NCBI RefSeq assembly: GCF_021018805.1
Contig: NW_026960608.1
Coordinates: 1,240,001 to 1,304,000 of the forward strand
DNA from: Prinia subflava
Lineage: Eukaryota > Chordata > Aves > Passeriformes > Cisticolidae
DNA: 64,000 bases
Direction of reading: 5' to 3'
Part shown: positions 25,459-37,245 of the stretch, piece by piece
Layout: each line of letters opens with the position of its first letter
How positions within the stretch are numbered: the stretch's first letter is position 1
Notes under the pieces: generated by a model
The model's input: the letters and a program-made list of their open reading frames with translations, nothing else
Told to the model about the DNA's origin: nothing
The model's database searches: none
Program-made: the position numbers and the translations under genes

Positions 25459-26102
25459 TGTTATAGATGACCAGAGATAATTCATGTTTTTAGATTATAT
25501 TTTGTTAAGAAAATAAGTATAAAATACAGTTAACTTATAAGCAGGGGTTTTGCCCTAGAAACGGGCAAGCCCAGGCTTGTAAAGGTTGCTTTTCAGAAAT
25601 TGACAAAAGTGTAGCTGGGTGGAGGGAATGACGTTAAGTACCACCATTAAGGAAGGAGCCATCTCTTTTCTGGCGACAAGGACTACTGATGGTTCAGTCA
25701 TTGAACGTTGACACGCATCTCAGCCAACGCATCAAAGGAAGACACACCTCTATTCATCCACCCAAAACCCCGAAATTAGTATTCATCTCTCCTCCGAAGA
25801 AGCTATTCAGCGGGGAGAGAGACTGAGCAAAAAATCCCTGAAATTACTTTATGAAACGGCTGTTCTGCCTTAAGCGAAATAAAGAGTATATAAGGGGATT
25901 TTGAAGCGGGCGGGATTTGTGAACAGAGGGGGGGTCATGGTGCGACCGAGGCTGTGACAGACGTTCACCCAGTGTCGATCCCGGGTCTATCGACATTTTC
26001 CTTTTGATTGCTGGTATGTTTAAATTTTGTTCTATATTTTCTTGAATTAATAAAATTACTTTATTAATTTGAAAAATTGGCTGAGCATTTATAACAGAGT
26101 CA
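25459..26102 (+). mobile_element. Solo LTR, TGTTATAG...GAGTCA
   Basis: 644-bp LTR with flanking duplication AGAGC (25454-25458 and 26103-26107). It has a clear promoter layout: AGTATATAAGG at about 25886, and AATAAA at about 26047 after a pyrimidine-rich leader. No relative is seen elsewhere in the window. Confidence 0.78.
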
Positions 26103-26989
26103 AGAGCTGAAGTTACAGCTGGTAGTTGGGCCTTAGGAGAGGGGGAGCCCTTTCCTTCCTTAACCCCAGGACCTGACACCCCACTTAACCCTGCACCCCA
26201 CAAACACAGTTTGCAGCCGGGAGTCTCAAATCTCCCCATGAGACAGTGACCAGGTGCTCATGCTGCTGTATTCCAAGAGGTATAGGAGGGCTCCCCAAAT
26301 CCCTCATCTTCCCACTTCACTGGTCACCTCCAAAGCAAGGGAGAGGAGCCACCAGCCTCTCCCATTTTTCTGAGAAATACCAGAAAAATAAGGCCCACAC
26401 GTCCTGGGGAGCAGCAGAAACCACAAGGTCTCCTGGATTTCTCCTGGCTCCCAGGAGCTCCTCACTGTGTCTCAGGGCTTGGGTTTCCATCCCTGGAGAT
26501 CCCACTGAGGGCTGGGTGACAGCTCCAGAGCATCCACCCAGGTCCCTGGGGCTCTGGCTCAGCCCAGGGATGCAATGCTGCGGTTTGAAGGATTAATCCC
26601 AATGTTAGGAACTGGGCAGGGAGGAGCAAACCCTGCGGAGGGTTCCCCATCCCAGCTGTGGGATACCCTGCCCTGCCCCGACAGGTCTCCCAGTTTCACC
26701 AGCCCTGCCAGCCCCGCCAGCCCCTGGTCCCAGGGGAGCAGTGTCAACTCACACAAGGCCCTTTGATCCCTCTGCTCCCAGTGGTCAAACAAGTTCTGGC
26801 ATTCCAGCTCTGGCTCACATCTGTAAGCACCATCTTCCCAGGCAGCTGCAAATCACCAGTCCTCAGCCCTGGAGTCATTACTAGGAACTTGTTTGGCTGC
26901 CACTGGCACTGGGGGTTATTAAGAGCTTCCCAACCACCCATGCCAACACAGGCCATGTGCACATCTGCCCACAGCTGCCCACCCCAAGT

Positions 26990-27345
26990 AGAAGGGACCT
27001 TGATGACCATCCAGTTCCAACCCTGCCATGGGCAGGGACACTTTCCAGGTTGCTCCAAGCCCCATCCAACCTGGCCTTGGACACTTCCAGGGATCCAAGG
27101 GCAGTCACAGCTTCTCTGGGCAGCCTGTGCCAGGGCCTCACAATTCTCATAGGGAAGAATTTCTTCCCAATATCCCATCTAACTCTCCCCTGTGGCAGTG
27201 AAAAGCCATTGTCCCTTGTCCTGTCCTCATCCAAAGTCCCTCTCCAGCTGTCCTAGAGTCCCTTTAAGCACTGGAAGGGATTCCAAGGTCTCCCTGGAGC
27301 CTTCTCTTCTCCAGGCTGAACCAGGTCACCCCATGTTCCTCACTC
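26990..27345 (-). mobile_element. CR1 LINE 3' region
   Basis: Reverse-complement CR1 of about 350 bp, with GCCATGGGCAGGGACACTTTCC, AGGGAAGAATTTCTTCCCAA and CTTCTCTTCTCCAGGCTGAA style motifs. Non-coding remnant. Confidence 0.85.
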
Positions 27346-27976
27346 CCACACCAGTCCCACCACCAGCTCACTGCACTCAGCTGCCCCAGACCTTTGGCCC
27401 CGCTCCACAGGGGTGGATGGGGCTAGGTTAGGTCTGGGAGAAAAAGCTAAAGATGAGTCACAGGACCTCAAAAGTTTATTTGTTTTCTCCCCTCTTGTCC
27501 TCTTGCACAGAACTGAGCCATCACCAAAGTCTGAAGAGCCAGCTCTGCAGGAAAGCTGGATCCAGTCTCCTCCTCCAGTCCTGCTCTGGATGTCACTCAG
27601 CAGGGCAGAAACTGCCCCTTTATCCCCAGAACCTCTTCCCAGTGCTGCCCACACCCCTCTTTACTGTCCTGTTCTGGCACAACAACCCAAATTTTCTCCA
27701 TATCGACACCAAAAAGATCCTCCTAAAGGTTTCACCACTGGAAGGAGTTGGGACACTCTTGTGCTCCCCCTCAGCAGCCCTTCCACCGCTCCCAGTTTGC
27801 CCAGCTGAAGGCTGATGGGAAGAGCACCAGCTGAGGGAGGGGCCAGGAGAGAGAGAACACAGGAGTGTCAGGTGTTAATCCCTCCAGTACAAAGAGATCT
27901 GGTTTGTAGTTGCTTTTATTTTTAGGCCAGATTTACATGTACAGCTGAACTTCAATCCAAAGTACAACTTCCAGCT

Positions 27977-28219
27977 GGGAATGGGAATGGGAATGGGAAT
28001 GGGAATGGGAATGGGAATGGGAATGGGAATGGGAGAGGAGAGGAGAGGAGAGGAGAGGAGAGGAGAGGAGAGGAGAGGAGAGGAGAGGAGAGGAGAGGAG
28101 AGGAGAGGAGAGGAGAGGAGAGGAGAGGAGAGGAGAGGAGAGGAGAGGAGAGGAGAGGAGAGGAGAGGAGAGGAGAGGAGAGGAGAGGAGAGGAGAGGAG
28201 AGGAGAGGAGAGGAGAGGA
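27977..28219 (+). repeat. GGGAAT then GAGAG satellite
   Basis: About nine copies of the hexamer GGGAAT (27977-28033), then about 37 uninterrupted copies of the pentamer GAGAG (to 28219). All G and A on the plus strand apart from the GGGAAT thymines. Open frames across it encode only low-complexity peptides and are not genes. Confidence 0.97.
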
Positions 28220-28683
28220 ACCCAGCACTGGCTCTGGTGTCACAGGGGCTGCCAGAGACGGAGATCTTGGGACTGGTGCTTTTTCCATCTCCAAGGATGT
28301 CACCAGACTCCGCCAGGTCACATGGCTCCCACTCCCAGAGGGAGCTTTCACAAGGCACTAAGCAAAGCTCGTGTTTAAACCTAAAAATAACCAAGCCCTT
28401 GGGCCTGGGGAGGAGGGCAGAGCACCCAGCCTGTCCCAGTCCAGCGCCAGCAGTTTCCAATTGCCTGCAGACCGGGAGTGTTCCAAGTCCTCCCCCCGAG
28501 ATGAAATCCTCCGCCTTGCCACCCACACTAATGGAAGAAAACTGGTGAGAGCCGCAGGAGAGACCAAAGTCTCCTCCAACCACATCCTGCCCCCCTGCTT
28601 TGCTGCCAGATGCGATTCCCCCAGAGCCTTGTCCCAAGATCCCGCTAGCTCCAGCATTCCCAGCAGCGGTCCTTGCCCCACTC

Positions 28684-28800
28684 TCTCAGGGTTGTTGATT
28701 CCCTGAGATTCTCCTTGGGGTTGCTGTTCCCCAGGGTACTAAGGGTTCCCCCAAGGTAGCTGTTCCCTGGGAGTTTCCTCTGGGTTGCTGTTCCCAGAGG
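28684..28800 (-). other. Stem-loop array at LTR 3' end (copy 1)
   Basis: Inverted repeats seen on the plus strand: TCTCAGGG/CCCTGAGA (28684-28691 with 28701-28708), CCTTGGGG/CCCCAGGG (28713-28720 with 28729-28736) and CCTCTGGG/CCCAGAGG (28777-28784 with 28793-28800), with a weaker one between. The loops are TTGCTGTT or close to it. As RNA these form on the minus-strand transcript with AACAGCAA loops. Confidence 0.75.
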
Positions 28801-29488
28801 TAATAAGGTTTTCCGTCTTCTCTTTGCCCTAAGTGTTTCACACCAGAGGTAGAGACGACAAGCTGAGTCCGCCAGTGCATGTTTCCAAGGTTGTTTATTC
28901 TTCATTATCTCAGTTCTTTTTCAGCTCTGCCAGGGCTCCCTGGCAGGGTACCTTATCTTAGTTCTTTCTCAGCTCTGCGAGGCATCCCCAGCAGAGCAGG
29001 ACACGCGGCGGACTGGGTGGATCAGAGAGCCCCGCACCTTATGTACAGTACACCTGACCCAACCACCATCCACAACGTACTTTTTATTTACAAAATTGTA
29101 CCAATACCTACTACCTATGCTAACATGTCAGTTCTACTCTAAACCAATCTCTAAAATCCAACTCAGCAAAAGATGGGGGACGAGAACAAGAACAAGGAGC
29201 ACAGGGGCCACTCCCCAATTCCTCCATCTTGTCTCTTCAACCCCATATACTAAAAATCCTAGATTCTACATTTACATTCTATGATAAACGAAATACTACT
29301 TATTTTGAATTCTCACAGCTTGTGATTCTTCATACAATGTGGGCATTCACTCCCATGGCCAGGGATCAGAGGCAGTGTCCTCCTGGGCTCTGTGTGAGGC
29401 TGGTTGACCCCCTTGTACAGATCCCAGACCCCCCTGTCCGGTCTCCAAACCCTCCAGGGTGGCCAGAAGGATGTTCTAGACTCCAACA
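28684..29488 (-). mobile_element. Solo LTR, ERVK-like, stem-loop family (reverse copy)
   Basis: 805-bp LTR flanked by the 6-bp duplication CCACTC (28678-28683 and 29489-29494). On the minus strand it starts TGTTGGAGTC and ends CCCTGAGA. It has a polyadenylation signal AATAAA near 28898-28903 (minus) and a stem-loop series at its 3' end (28684-28800). Sister copy at 36479-37245. Confidence 0.87.
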
Positions 29489-31784
29489 CCACTCAGTGTG
29501 TGCCACTACGCTGGGGCCACGTCCCAGCCATGCCACCATGCTGGGAGCCTGAGAGGGCTGATGCTACCAATCCAACAGGAGTTTATTCCAAGGCTGGTGT
29601 CTGTCCCACTGACTCTGCAGGCAGAGCCAGTCCCCAGTCCTCAACACAGAGCAATCCTCAAACTCACTGGAGCTGTGAGAGCAGAGACCAACCCCCACCT
29701 TGGAGCAATAGTTTTGGGGTGTCTCCTAGAAAAGTGGCTCCTTTATCCTGGCTTGGGAAAACCCCAAGTGAGCAGCGCCAGTGCTGTTGTGGAACCTCCC
29801 TGTCCTGCCCTGCAGCCCCTGGCAGGACTCACCCACACAAATCCCTCACCAGTATCCAAATCTCCTCCCTGACCCTCAGCTCCTCCATCCTGCCCTGCAG
29901 CTGCCAGCCCCTGGCAGGATTCACCCCACAAACCCCTCGCTGGACCCCAAATCTCCCTGACCTCTAGCTCCTCCATCCCTTTCCTGCTTCCCTCTCCCAG
30001 AAAAGCCCTTCATGGAGCTCTAGCTTCCAACTATCCCACTTCACTCCAACTCCCTCAATCCATTTAAGTCTTTCTTTGCACGTAAGGTGTTTTTTTCTTT
30101 GCCTTTCTCTTTTTTTAACTTATTAAGGAGAAAGTTCAAACCGTTGGCAGTGTCTGCAACACACTAATTTGGAACTTAGTGTGGTGTTGACATTGCATTA
30201 AGTATTTCTGTCAACCATGAGGACACACCATGTCTGTGTAAGAAATTACACCAGCAATTATAGCTAAAGAGGCATGTAAAATTTTAAAAAAATGTATTCA
30301 GAAATGATAACTGACATTACATTCTTATTAGGATTACTCTAATTTTAGTAGACTCATTTATATCCTGCCTCTGGATAAAAAATGAGTTTCAATTTTAAAA
30401 CCTGGATAAAAAGTGGCATCTTTTAAAAAAGTACTTTTAGAAGTCACCCTGAATGATTAAGCAGGATGATAATGCGAGGAAGCTTAACAAAAAGCTGTGC
30501 CATTAAAGGAGATATTTGTTAAACAAAACGGAAGCAGAGATACTTATCAAGCCCAGCAGATTATTCCAGGGTAATTCTGGACCTGGCACTGCTGAGTGTT
30601 GCTTGTGGTCACAAGTTAATGGAGAGAAAACTGGGAATGGCAGATAACGGGGAACGGGCAGGAGTTTTGCCGGGTGCATCCTGCGCCAGCAAGCCAGGGA
30701 ATGGCAGCTGACGAGAGCCATCCATAGCCTGGATGAGTCCATGGACTCATTGGACATGGACAGGCATAAGGCAAAGCACAGGAGTCACTCACAGACTGGG
30801 AAGTAAAACCCTGAAAGGTGAGTCAGTTCAACATATCCAAAAAAGAAAGAGCATGAGATGGAACACCAAGGTCCTTCCTGAGGTTTGCCAAACACCAAGT
30901 TCCAGCATCACCCAGCCCCTCTCCGTGGCACTGCCTTAGATGGGCTGTTGGTACAAAATGTGCCCTTGGCCTCAAGCTCTGGTGTTGGCATGTTTTAACT
31001 CCATGGCAATGGATGCTTTGATTGACACAGGTTCTGGCAGGACACAGGAGTCTCGTCTCCCTGTGTCAGCCCACCACACACTTCCTGCTACATCCATCTC
31101 CAGCAACACCTCACCAACCCACAAATCTCATCCATGGAACCAGCCACCCCAGATGAGGAACCAGCCAAGAGGCCTCCTCCAGGTTCGCCTGTTGCTCCAT
31201 GTCCCCACATCCACATCCCCCACATGTCCATGACCACCACATCCAGTGGGACACTGAGGAGATCCTAGCCATCCCAAGGTGCAGGACACGGAGGCAGGAG
31301 GGCACAGGTAGCCTGCACAGCCAGGATCGGAGTCAGGGTACCCACAGGGCTGGGCTCCCTCCTCTCACCCACATCCCCCCATTACAAGTGAATTAAGCAT
31401 GGAAGCAGAGCACCAAAAGATTTAAGAATATGTGGAAAGAGTCAAAAGCTGAAGAGGAAAAAAAAAATCCCAGGCTGATTATTTTATTTTCTCCTGACAG
31501 TTTGAGCCACAATGGCCAATAAATCCCAATTACAGATTTTAAAAATGCTTCCTGCAGACACTTGGACTATCAAGGCAATTCTGGGGTCCCATAACTCCTG
31601 GTTTATGATGGTCATACATGTCAGTTTTCCACAGAGCCCATCATTTCAATAAAATGATCATAAACCTAGATAAGAAAATTAAAGGACTGACTCAGAAGTT
31701 GTCAGAGGAAAAAACAAGTATCCCTGCAATTGCTTTGCCATTTTTACCGACCAACAGTTTGGCTTTTTGATGGGTTTATGCCAG

Positions 31785-32214
31785 TGTTGTAGTTTAAATT
31801 TTGGGGGGGTCCCCGGGGGGGGGTCCCCCGGGAGACCCCCGGGTCCTAGGGTCGTGGGTGTTCCCATGCTGGCAGGCAAAGAGACTTCAGACGGCTGCGG
31901 AGATGAGGATTTATTCAAAGTCTCCCTCCAGGCAGGGAGCATGGTCCTGCGGGAGAGGGGGAAGGGAAGGGGAGAGGGGGAAGGGGGGAAGGGAAGGGCA
32001 GCGTCCGAAGACCTCCAGGGGGAAGGGGGGCAAAGAGGACGAACCTTCTGCGTTTTCATTCTTAACACAGAGGTTCAAAGTGGGTGCGGTAACATTCTCC
32101 AGCCAATGAGGTTACAGATACACGATAGTGCAGGGAGGTTACAGACTTGGGATAAACCATACATTTTCCAGGGGTGAGCCAGAGCAAACCATTTCCATAA
32201 AATGCAATCCCACA
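31785..32214 (-). mobile_element. Solo LTR, ERVK-like
   Basis: 430-bp LTR with perfect 6-bp duplication TGCCAG (31779-31784 and 32215-32220). On the minus strand it starts TGTGGGATTG and ends CTACAACA, with a GAATAAATCC polyadenylation signal near 31911. A purine-rich stretch lies at 31950-32035, and a strongly self-complementary GGGGTCCCC/CCCGGG cluster at 31803-31850 close to the 3' end. Confidence 0.85.
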
Positions 32215-35200
32215 TGCCAGCAGTAAATTTTGGGCTGCTGACAGCTCGGCATGTGAAACAACTGAAGGCAGCATCGGGGAGGTGTGGGGAGGACACAAGC
32301 CCAGCCCCGGGCTCAGGCAACAACTCTGAGATGAGAAGTGACAGGGCTCCTCCTGGGCTCCCGACTGATGGCACAGGGACACGGATGCCAGCTCTGACCG
32401 ACCTTCCTGGCCCCCCCTCCCAGCCCCCCAACCTTTCAGACTTCTCTCCAGGGAGCACATCTGTCCTCATTTCTCTTCCTCCCACCTTGGCAGGGTCAGG
32501 AGCTGCCAGCACATGGGAAGGTGACCCCCCCGAGGGTTCCCCACAGCCAGGCAGAACCAGGGACCTCGGGGGCGATGCACAGGAGAGCATCCTTGGGCCC
32601 CTCACCAGCAGCTGCCTCTCTCCCCAGCCTGTCACAGCAGCAGCAACAGCTCAAGGGAGACGCCTTTGAAAGGATAAACGACAAGCGTTTGTTGTGCTCC
32701 CGTTTCCTGGATGAATGCGCTGCTTCCTTTTACTAAGTACTCTCTTAGGAGAAGGAAAAGGGAAAAATAAAACAGCAGCAGAAAGGAAGGAGGATGAGTC
32801 ACGGTGAGGCCACATCTCCGACACACGAGAGCTGTGAGACAGTGCCAAGGAGAAAGGCTGGGATTAAAAGCACGGGAGCAGATCAAACATGCGCCCTCCC
32901 CGGGAATGGGGAAGGTTTCAGGGAGCTGCCCGCGGGGAGAGAGGTGGGATGGAGCTGGGCCCTCCCGGATGCCTATGGGCTGCAAGCAGCCATCTCCCTT
33001 TCCTGAGCTTCAGCCACTGCTTTCACCATCTGAACAGGAGCTCCGGCTGTTGGAGTTCATTAAGACACGCACACAGGGCTACACACCAGGACACGGGCAG
33101 CGATGGGGACGGAGAGGACCAGGAGGAACAGTGGCTGCACCCAACAGGAGGTGAAAAAATGCCCTTTTCCTGAGGAAATGAAAGAGCTGAGCCCAGAGCT
33201 CAGCGCGCCGAAGGGGGCCGGTGCCCTTTCTGCCGGTGTCTCTCAAAGTCTATCAAAAAGTCCCATTTACATCAAAATGCCCTTCCAGACATGCTTTGAT
33301 TTTAGTTTTCCCCTTTCATCTCCGTCCCCCTCCCGCCACACCTCGCAGCCCCATTGTCCTCACAGCACCAGGAGAGGGTGGGAAAGGAACAGGAGAGAAA
33401 GAAAAGAGCTGGAAACTAAGAGAAGCCAGAATTGCTCCTGGCCCCGCTCCAGCGGGAGCTGTGACCCCATCTCCTGCCTGCTGCTTGGTGGCTGTCCCGG
33501 GGGACGGCGCTCCGCAGGGACGGGGACTCGCTGCCCCAGCCTGCGCTGTCGCCCGGGGGTCTGCTCAGGCTCCGGTGGCCACAGATGGTTTCAGTGAGCT
33601 TCAACAAAAGCCTCATCTAAGGGCTGTAGGAGCCACCATCCAGATCTGCTGTCCCTGGCCAAACACTCTGCACACCCTGCTCCCAGCACGGAGGCCACTG
33701 GTGGCACTGGGAGACCTCGACAAAGTGCTCTGAGCTTGGTCACAACTGCACATCCCAACTGGCAACGAAGTGGATGGAGTGTAAGTGCTTCACTCTGCAG
33801 ATGAGTCTTTAAAATGCCAGGGGAGCTGGAACACTTCCACAGGTGCCAGTGCCAGACTCTGCTCTGCCCAAGCCTTGTCCCACCTGTCCTCCAGCAATTT
33901 GGATTTACTGAGCTGTTTCCTTCCCCAACCCTGGCCAGAGCAGTGCCATATCCTTCCCTCACTTTTCCAAGCCTCTTAAAAGCAGAAGTGCTTTCCCCAG
34001 GTTGCCAGACGACATGCAAGCCCTAGACTGAAATCCACTCCAGGTTCCAAGTGCAAATGAGGTTTAACTCCAGTTTAACCCAGTAAAGCCCAGCTCTAGC
34101 CATGCACAATTCCAATGTCGTTCACCAGGCTCTGTCCACCTTGCCTGACACAGAGCTTTTCCAGTCCTCCCTTCCTGTTGTCAGTGTCTATTTTTAACCC
34201 CCAGCATTATTTCTGTGACTTCAGACACTCTCTGGGGACAAGGTGGAATTGTTGAGCTGGTTCCAGACAAAGTGACTCAATTCTCACCTTCGGAAGCCAC
34301 ACAGGAATCGGAGAAGTAAATTTTCCTCCATTCACATTTTCCTTTCTCTTTCCCTCCAAGCTGTGTCTGGGGCTGAAAGCAGGGAAAGCCTGTGTCCATC
34401 ATCAAGAACATGTGGTAAAGACATTTTACTCCCTATTCTTCCCTGGTATCTTTATAATCAGCTGGATTTACCTTTGTGGCAGTTACCTCGGCAAAAATCC
34501 TGCATCAACTGCCAGTGTATATGAAGGTTAGAATGGTAATCTTAACACAGGTGTTACAAGTGGAGTTCTGAGCTGCCAGGCACAGGGAATCTCATGGAGA
34601 GAGGCGCCATCCCGGCAGAAGGGAGGGAGCAGCATTCCCCTCACGGGGCCCTGGGACGAGCACCGGTGCTGACGCTTCGTTGCTCCCTTTGAGCTGGTCT
34701 TGCTGGCACCCAAGAGCAGCAATTAAGGAGAAGGTCAGCAGCAAAGCCCTTCAAGAATCTGTCCCTTCAGGGGAGTATCCAAACAACCCCACCATTTGCT
34801 ACCTTCTAATTCCTAAAGCGCACAAGCCCAACACCAACCCAATGCTGAGCACTCAGAGATGCTTCATGCCTCATGGAATGGACGCGTGTGCTGCGTCAGC
34901 CAGATGTTGACATTATTTGGCATTAAGAGCCAATAAATAATCATTAATGCTGCTGCAGCTCTCTGCAAGAAAGTCCAGATGCCAGAAACGCTGTGTTTAT
35001 GGCCCAAGGGGAGGCAGGATCCGGGAGAGCTGCCTACCATGCACAATGCAGCCAGCGCTGCCAATTCCACAGCGTATCCCAGTCCCTCAGCACTCTGCAT
35101 TCCTCCTGAAGCCCCAGCCTAAGGGCTGGCAGAACTGGAAGAGTCCCCGCAAGCCGACCTGCTTCTGCAGCCACACAGGACCACATGGACCACCAGAAGC

Positions 35201-35744
35201 GGGGGTGACATCAGGAGTCGTTGCATTCCGAGCTGTCTGACACTGCTCCAGCCAGCCCTGTTTTTTGGGATGACTCCCTGGTTTCGCTCACTGGAGCTGG
35301 CAGGACGCTGGAACACACACAGCCCTGGAGACAAGGGGAGGCAGCATCTGGAAGTAATTATCCCAGCACTCTTGTATCTCTCACCCACTCCTTTTGTAAG
35401 GAACCATTCCCAGTATCAGCAATCTCTCTGTCATAAACCAGGAAAGGGATTTTTCCCCCTCATCCCAACGAGGCAGTGGAGACTTTCCCGATGGAGGGCA
35501 GAGTGGGCAAGGTTCCTCCTGTCAGGTCACAGGAGAACTGGGCACAGCAGGGACAGGCACCTGTAGGCACCTTAAGGAAGAAGCCCACTCAGGGAAGGAA
35601 TACAACAATTTGTCTCCTTTGCCTGTGCCCTGGTATGATGCTGCACCACTTCCAACCCTATACTTCCAAGTTTGATGCCCCAAAAACCTCCAACTATTTT
35701 ACAGGCATGGATGAACTTCTGGCAGCTCTGTGGGATGGTCCTCA

Positions 35745-35865
35745 TGCCTCCAACGCACCCCATGCAATTCCATCCTCAAATCATGCGCTCCATCCTAAAC
35801 TAACATGCCTCCAGCCTCAAACCATGTGTTTCCATCCTCAACCCACGTGCCTCCATCCTCAAAGA
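35745..35865 (+). repeat. Degenerate ~25-bp tandem repeat
   Basis: About five imperfect units of the type CATGCCTCCATCCTCAAACC. Confidence 0.75.
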
Positions 35866-36478
35866 GGAAAAACAAGGAGGAACAGGCCTTGTCTAAGAGA
35901 GCAGGAGCCAGGAGGATCCCACAGCCCTTCTCCACGACCCTGAACACCCCTTCCCCAGGCTAGGTAGTCCCTGCATTCTCCTTGGCATTGTCCTCATCCC
36001 ACACCATGCTCAGGGACAACATGCAGCTTGCATCCCAAAAGAAAAACTCAGCCAAGAAAGGCTGGCTGATGGGCACCAGGAATTTTCCAGCTGGCTAGCA
36101 CATCCAGCAAACCCCCAGCACCTAAAACAGGGGCACCCTCGCCCACCTTCCTGAGCCCACAAATCCCATATGCAGCAGAGGGAGGTGACTCAAAGACTTT
36201 CGTGCCTTTCTTAGATGTTATGAAATCAGGCAGGGAGCATGAAACTGCCTGCCGTGGGTGGGAGCACCCAGGGCTATATGGAGAGCCCGGAGGATTCCTC
36301 CATGGTCTGGGAAAGCACATGGGCTCCCCCGCCCCACACATGCCCTCGCAAGGTGGGTTTTTCTTCTGGAAAGACTGGGTGAGCACAAATATCCAGCACA
36401 GCCCCACATGAAAGGGGTAATTAGGGAACAGCACCCAGCGCTCACCAAGTCAGGGTAGAGATCAAAAGCATAATTGAG

Positions 36479-37245
36479 TGTCGGAGTCCAGGACATCCCT
36501 CTGGCCACCCTGGAGGGTTTGGAGACCAGACAGGGGGGTCTGGGATCTGTACAAGGGGGTCAGCCAGCCTCACACAGAGCCCAGGAGGACACTGCTACTG
36601 ATCCCTGTCCACGGGAGTGAATGCCCACATTGTATGAAGAATCACAAGCTGAGAGAATTCAAAATAAGTAGTAGCTAGTTTATCACAGAGTGTAAATGTA
36701 GAATCTAGGATTTTTAGTATACGGGTTTGAAGAGGCAAGATGGAGGAATTGGGGAGTGGTCCTGTCCTTCTTGTTCTTTTCCCCCATTTTCTGCTGAGTT
36801 GTATTACAAGGATTGGTTTAGAGTAGAAATGACATGTTAACATAGGTAGTAAGTATTGGTAAGATTTTGTAAATAAAAAGTACGTTGCGGACAGTGGTTG
36901 GACCAGGGAAATGGTACAAAGGGTCCGGGACCCTCTGATCTGCCAAAGTTCGCCGCATGTCCTGCTCTGCTGGAGATGCCTGGCAGAGCTGAGAAAGAAC
37001 TGAAAGATAATGAAGAATAAACAACCTTGGAAACATGCACTAGCGGACTCAGCTTGTCTTCTTTGACTCCGGCGTGAGACCTTTTGGGCAAGAGAAGCTC
37101 GAAAGCCTTATTACCTTGGGGAACAGCAACCCCGAGGAAAGTCTCAGGGAACAACAACCCTGAGAGGGAGAGAGAGTCCCAAAAACCTTATTACCTCGGG
37201 GAACAGCAACCCCGAGGAGAATCTCAGGGAACAGCAACCCTGAGA
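36479..37245 (+). mobile_element. Solo LTR, ERVK-like, stem-loop family (forward copy)
   Basis: 767-bp LTR flanked by the 6-bp duplication ATTGAG (36473-36478 and 37246-37251). It starts TGTCGGAG and ends CCCTGAGA. The polyadenylation signal is at about 37014 (GAAGAATAAACAACC), so everything after about 37035 is U5-like and would be in the leader of a retroviral RNA. The last 132 bp form four stem-loops. It lies 7 kb from, and inverted relative to, the 28684 copy. Confidence 0.88.
37114..37245 (+). other. Tandem array of four stem-loops in LTR U5
   Basis: Stems and loops read directly: CCTTGGGG-AACAGCAA-CCCCGAGG (37114-37137), CTCAGGG-AACAACAA-CCCTGAG (37143-37164), CCTCGGGG-AACAGCAA-CCCCGAGG (37194-37217) and CTCAGGG-AACAGCAA-CCCTGAG (37223-37244). 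The array is an 80-bp two-hairpin unit used twice. The final stem closes at the LTR terminus. Confidence 0.85.

Noticed and set aside
27875..28637. Long frames encoding LSSPLL- and GEERR-type repeats
   Set aside because: Products of the GAGAG/GGGAAT satellite, open because a pentamer repeat has no stop in these frames.
37140..37245. CRISPR-like array of repeats and spacers
   Set aside because: Only four short hairpins in an LTR of a vertebrate genome; the spacing and sequence do not fit CRISPR.
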